DNA of 33,267 nucleotides, from NCBI GenBank assembly GCA_013373325.1, contig JABXIA010000212.1:1-33267 (forward strand). Direction: 5' to 3'. The position numbers and the translations under genes are program-made. The stretch is from Paracoccaceae bacterium. GTDB taxonomy: Bacteria > Pseudomonadota > Alphaproteobacteria > Rhodobacterales > Rhodobacteraceae. Below are positions 30,293 through 33,267 of the stretch, in pieces. The number at the start of each line of letters is the position of its first letter. Position 1 is the first letter of the stretch. The notes below the pieces were generated by a model. It worked only from the letters and a program-made list of their open reading frames with translations, was not told the DNA's origin and ran no database searches.

Positions 30293-32472
30293 CACGCGCC
30301 TTCCAGGGCTGGCTGACAGCCCTTGCAATGACATTCGCCGCCCTTTTTGCTGCGGCGGCAGAGGCAGACAGCCTCGACTCTTTCCTGACAGAACTAACAC
30401 CTGCAGACCTGGTTCCCGGCGCCGAGGCGTTTGGCCCGGTGCGCAGCGATGTGCCAGTGGCGCCGGTGCTGAAGGCGGGTGAGACGGTTGCCTATGCTTT
30501 CCTAACCTCCGATTTCGTCGGCACCACCGGTTACAGCGGCAAGCCGATCCATGTGGTGGCTGCAATTGACACCGATGCGGTTCTGACAGGCGTTAAGCTG
30601 GTCAAGCACTCCGAACCGATTGTGCTGATCGGCATCCCGAACTCCAAGATGGTCAAGCTAACCGAAAGCTATGCCGGGTTGGATCTGAAGGCTGAGGCAG
30701 CAGCGGGCGGTGATGCTCATGACCTCGACATCATCTCAGGCGCGACGGTGACGATTATGGTGATCGACGACAGCCTGGTGCGGGCAGGCATCAAGGTGGC
30801 TCGCGCGCTGGGTCTGGGCGGTCTGTCACCGGTACAGGCGGACGGGCCGACACGCGAGGTCGACATGGCGCGCGAAGAAGTTTCGGACTGGACCACGCTG
30901 GCGGGCGACGGGTCCGTGCGGCGGATGACGCTGGACGTGGGCCAGGTCAACGCGGCATTTGAGGCCACCGGCGACCAGCGCGCCATCAAGCGGCCGGAGC
31001 CGGGCGCGCCGGACGGCACTTTTATCGACATGCATATGGCGCTGGTTTCTGTTCCCTCCATCGGCAAGTCGCTGCTGGGCGAGGCGGAGTACCGGAACCT
31101 GCAATCCTGGCTGAAGGAGGGCGAGCAGGCCATTCTGGTGCTGGGGCGCGGCAGCTACAGCTTCAAGGGCTCGGGCTATGTGCGGGGCGGCATCTTCGAC
31201 CGCATCCAGCTGATTCAGGGCGATGCCTCGGTGCGGTTCTTTGACAAGCAGCACAAACGGCTTGGGGCGCTGGCAACGGCTGACAGCCCGAGCTTCACCG
31301 AACTGGACCTGTTCAAGATCCCGGCGGATGCGGAGTTCGATCCGGCTGAGCCGTTCCGCCTGCAACTGCTGGTGCAGCGGTCCGTAGGGGCGCTGGAGCG
31401 GACGTTCCTGACCTTTGACCTGGGTTACAAGCTGCCCGAGCAGTACCTGCTGCCCGCCGCGCCTGCGCCCAAAGTGGTGGAGGATGAGACCGGCGAAGCA
31501 GCCGCAAAGGCCGCGCTGTGGCAGCGGATCTGGAAGGACCGCACGCTGGAAATCGGTGTGCTGGGGGTGATGCTGCTGGTGCTGACAGGGGTGTTCTTCT
31601 TCCAGTTCCAGGCGACTGCCAATGCGCGTCTCTTTTACTGGTTCCGTATTGGATACCTGACCGTCACCCTGGTTTTCCTGGGCTGGTACGCCAATGCGCA
31701 GCTGAGCGTGGTGAACCTGATGGCGCTGGCAGGGTCTTTGCGCAGCGGGTTTTCCTGGGATGCGTTTCTGCTGGATCCGCTGGTTTTCATTCAGTGGTTT
31801 GCCGTTGCCGCCGCACTTCTGTTCTGGGGCCGGGGCGCCTATTGCGGCTGGCTGTGCCCGTTCGGCGCGCTGCAGGAGCTGACCAACAAGATCGCGCGTG
31901 CCTTCAAGGTGCCGCAGATCACCCTGCCGTGGGGCCTGCATGAGCGCCTGTGGCCTGCGAAATACATGATCTTCCTCGGTCTGTTCGGCCTTTCGATGGT
32001 ATCGATCCCGCTGGCCGAAACCTATGCCGAGGTGGAGCCGTTCAAGACCGCGATCATCCTGAAATTCGTGCGCGACTGGCCGTTTGTGGTCTTTGCCGTG
32101 CTGCTGCTGCTGGCCGGGCTGTTCATCGAACGCTTCTATTGCCGCTACCTGTGCCCGCTGGGCGCGGCGCTGGCGATCCCGGCGCGGGTGCGGATGTTTG
32201 ACTGGCTGCGCCGCTACAAGGAATGCGGCAGCCCCTGTCAGACCTGTGCCAACGAGTGCCCCGTTCAGGCCATCCACCCGACCGGTGAGATCAACCCGAA
32301 CGAATGTGTGAACTGCCTGCATTGCCAGGTTCTGTACCAATCCGAAGCCAAATGCCCGGTTGTGATCAAACAGCTGAAACGCCGGGCCAAGACCGGCAGC
32401 CCGGCCCCGGACGTCACTCTGGGCCGCCCGCCTGCCAATCACCCCAACGCGAACAGGACAAAAGTTTCCTGA
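30283..32472 (+). CDS. nosR: NosR, membrane flavo-iron-sulfur protein for N2O reduction
   Basis: A 729-residue protein required for nosZ expression and electron supply to N2O reductase. A signal segment is followed by a periplasmic FMN-binding domain with DIISGATVT; the threonine near residue 155 is the expected covalent FMN site. Membrane segments begin near 423. Two CxxxCP motifs, YCGWLCPFG near 520 and YCRYLCPLG near 620, occur in the polytopic part. The C-terminal ferredoxin region has [13 protein letters not shown] and [18 protein letters not shown] for two [4Fe-4S] clusters. ATG 30283 follows AAAAGGAG; an upstream in-frame start at 30232 lies inside the preceding gene. nosZ starts 11 bp downstream. 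Confidence 0.95.
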   Translation: MVLTRAFQGWLTALAMTFAALFAAAAEADSLDSFLTELTPADLVPGAEAFGPVRSDVPVAPVLKAGETVAYAFLTSDFVGTTGYSGKPIHVVAAIDTDAVLTGVKLVKHSEPIVLIGIPNSKMVKLTESYAGLDLKAEAAAGGDAHDLDIISGATVTIMVIDDSLVRAGIKVARALGLGGLSPVQADGPTREVDMAREEVSDWTTLAGDGSVRRMTLDVGQVNAAFEATGDQRAIKRPEPGAPDGTFIDMHMALVSVPSIGKSLLGEAEYRNLQSWLKEGEQAILVLGRGSYSFKGSGYVRGGIFDRIQLIQGDASVRFFDKQHKRLGALATADSPSFTELDLFKIPADAEFDPAEPFRLQLLVQRSVGALERTFLTFDLGYKLPEQYLLPAAPAPKVVEDETGEAAAKAALWQRIWKDRTLEIGVLGVMLLVLTGVFFFQFQATANARLFYWFRIGYLTVTLVFLGWYANAQLSVVNLMALAGSLRSGFSWDAFLLDPLVFIQWFAVAAALLFWGRGAYCGWLCPFGALQELTNKIARAFKVPQITLPWGLHERLWPAKYMIFLGLFGLSMVSIPLAETYAEVEPFKTAIILKFVRDWPFVVFAVLLLLAGLFIERFYCRYLCPLGAALAIPARVRMFDWLRRYKECGSPCQTCANECPVQAIHPTGEINPNECVNCLHCQVLYQSEAKCPVVIKQLKRRAKTGSPAPDVTLGRPPANHPNANRTKVS

Positions 32473-32483
32473 AGGAGGACGTT

Positions 32484-33267
32484 ATGTCTGAAGAACTGAA
32501 AAACAAACTGCCCGTCACCCGCCGCGGCCTTCTGGGGGCCACTGCCTCCGGCGCCGTTCTGGCGGCCGCCGGTGCGGGCTCTGCACTGCTGGGTGCAAAG
32601 CCCGCACAGGCTGCTGGTTTCGGCCTGGAGCCGGGCGAGCTGGATGAATACTACGGCTTCTGGTCGTCGGGCCAGACCGGCGAACTGCGTATCATGGGCG
32701 TGCCGTCCATGCGCGAGCTGATGCGGGTGCCGGTGTTCAACCGCTGCTCTGCCACCGGCTGGGGCCAGACTAATGAGTCCCTGAAAATCCTGACCGAAGG
32801 CCTGCTGCCCGAGACCAAGGAATTCCTGGCCGCCAACGGCAAGGTCACCTATGACAACGGCGATTTGCACCACCCGCACATGTCGTTCACCGACGGCACC
32901 TATGACGGCCGCTACCTGTTCATGAACGACAAGGCCAATACCCGCGTTGCCCGGGTGCGCTGCGACGTGATGAAATGCGACAAGATCATCGAGATCCCCA
33001 ACGCCAAGGACATCCACGGTCTGCGCCCGCAGAAGTTCCCGCGCACCGGCTATGTCTTTGCCAACGGCGAGCATGAGGCGCCGCTGGTCAATGACGGCCA
33101 GATCCTGGACGATCCGTCGCAATACGTGAACATCTTCTCCGCCATCGACGGCGACACCATGGAAGTCGCCTGGCAGGTGATCGTCTCGGGCAACCTGGAC
33201 AACACTGACTGCGATTATCAGGGCAAATACGCTTTCTCGACCTCGTACAACTCGGAAATGGGCATGA
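32484..33267 (+). CDS. nosZ: Nitrous-oxide reductase NosZ, N-terminal part (3' end outside window)
   Basis: The first 261 codons of the copper enzyme that reduces N2O to N2 in the periplasm. The start follows GAAGGAGGAC. The N-terminus carries a Tat signal ([13 protein letters not shown], then a hydrophobic stretch ending near PAQAAG), as in clade I enzymes that are exported folded. The mature part shows [24 protein letters not shown] and [33 protein letters not shown], where the DLHHPH histidines are ligands of the CuZ centre. The CuA domain lies beyond the window. No frameshift is seen in the visible part. Confidence 0.96.
   Translation, partial: MSEELKNKLPVTRRGLLGATASGAVLAAAGAGSALLGAKPAQAAGFGLEPGELDEYYGFWSSGQTGELRIMGVPSMRELMRVPVFNRCSATGWGQTNESLKILTEGLLPETKEFLAANGKVTYDNGDLHHPHMSFTDGTYDGRYLFMNDKANTRVARVRCDVMKCDKIIEIPNAKDIHGLRPQKFPRTGYVFANGEHEAPLVNDGQILDDPSQYVNIFSAIDGDTMEVAWQVIVSGNLDNTDCDYQGKYAFSTSYNSEMGM

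Noticed and set aside
30826-32442. 538-codon open frame antisense to nosR
   Set aside because: It lies wholly within nosR, is rich in Q, R, H and P as expected of a shadow frame in GC-rich DNA, and shows no recognisable domain.
1-33267. CRISPR arrays, tRNA or rRNA genes, riboswitches
   Set aside because: No regularly spaced direct repeats, cloverleaf signatures or recognisable aptamer cores were seen on reading the intergenic regions.

Overview
The window looks like chromosomal DNA of a marine alphaproteobacterium of the Rhodobacterales, probably a Roseobacter-group genus (inference). The grounds are the high GC content, an RpoE/ChrR singlet-oxygen sigma/anti-sigma pair with its lipid and photolyase genes, a tripartite tricarboxylate (TTT) transporter, a UPF0261 (Tm-1-like) gene and a clade I type nosRZ locus. 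No tRNA, rRNA or CRISPR array was seen.

Layout. (1) 1-1000 is mobile-element debris: the C-terminal end of a tyrosine recombinase, about 470 bp with no convincing gene, and a frameshifted, truncated IS3-type transposase. (2) 1062-12571 is a minus-strand catabolic locus. An IclR regulator is followed by eight tightly packed genes: FAD dehydrogenase with a GcvT domain, UPF0261 protein, TTT transporter (TctC, TctB, TctA), aldehyde dehydrogenase, a class III PLP enzyme resembling the ammonia/phosphate lyases AGXT2L1/PHYKPL, and an APH-fold small-molecule kinase. Two near-identical three-half-site sequences, one before the regulator and one before the operon, are probable IclR operators. The kinase, PLP lyase and dehydrogenase order suggests that an amino alcohol is phosphorylated, loses phosphate and ammonia to give an aldehyde, and is then oxidised. 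The substrate is unknown.

(3) 12805-22034 is an RpoE/ChrR stress module. The sigma factor and its zinc/cupin anti-sigma factor are followed by two divergent operons. The minus one holds DUF1365 and SDR genes. The plus one holds a flavin amine-oxidase-like protein, a cyclopropane-synthase-like methyltransferase, a chalcone-isomerase-like protein, a GPH-type transporter, a DUF3833 protein and an iron-sulfur (6-4)-type photolyase. Three TGATCC-N18-TA promoters with identical spacing lie before rpoE and before both operons. The enzymes fit remodelling of membrane fatty acids (cyclopropane, methylated or furan fatty acids) and DNA repair after photo-oxidative stress.

(4) 22262-29689 is an arginine/methylarginine locus. 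A minus-strand operon encodes a TetR regulator, an AruH-like aminotransferase, an AruI-like 2-ketoacid decarboxylase and a dimethylarginine dimethylaminohydrolase. Divergently, a polar amino-acid ABC transporter (ATPase, binding protein, two permeases) supplies the substrate. An inverted repeat in the shared promoter region is the likely TetR operator.

(5) 29752-33267 begins a denitrification locus. A candidate FNR/Nnr-type site precedes a small secreted or membrane protein with four evenly spaced cysteines, then nosR and the first 261 codons of nosZ, which runs off the window.
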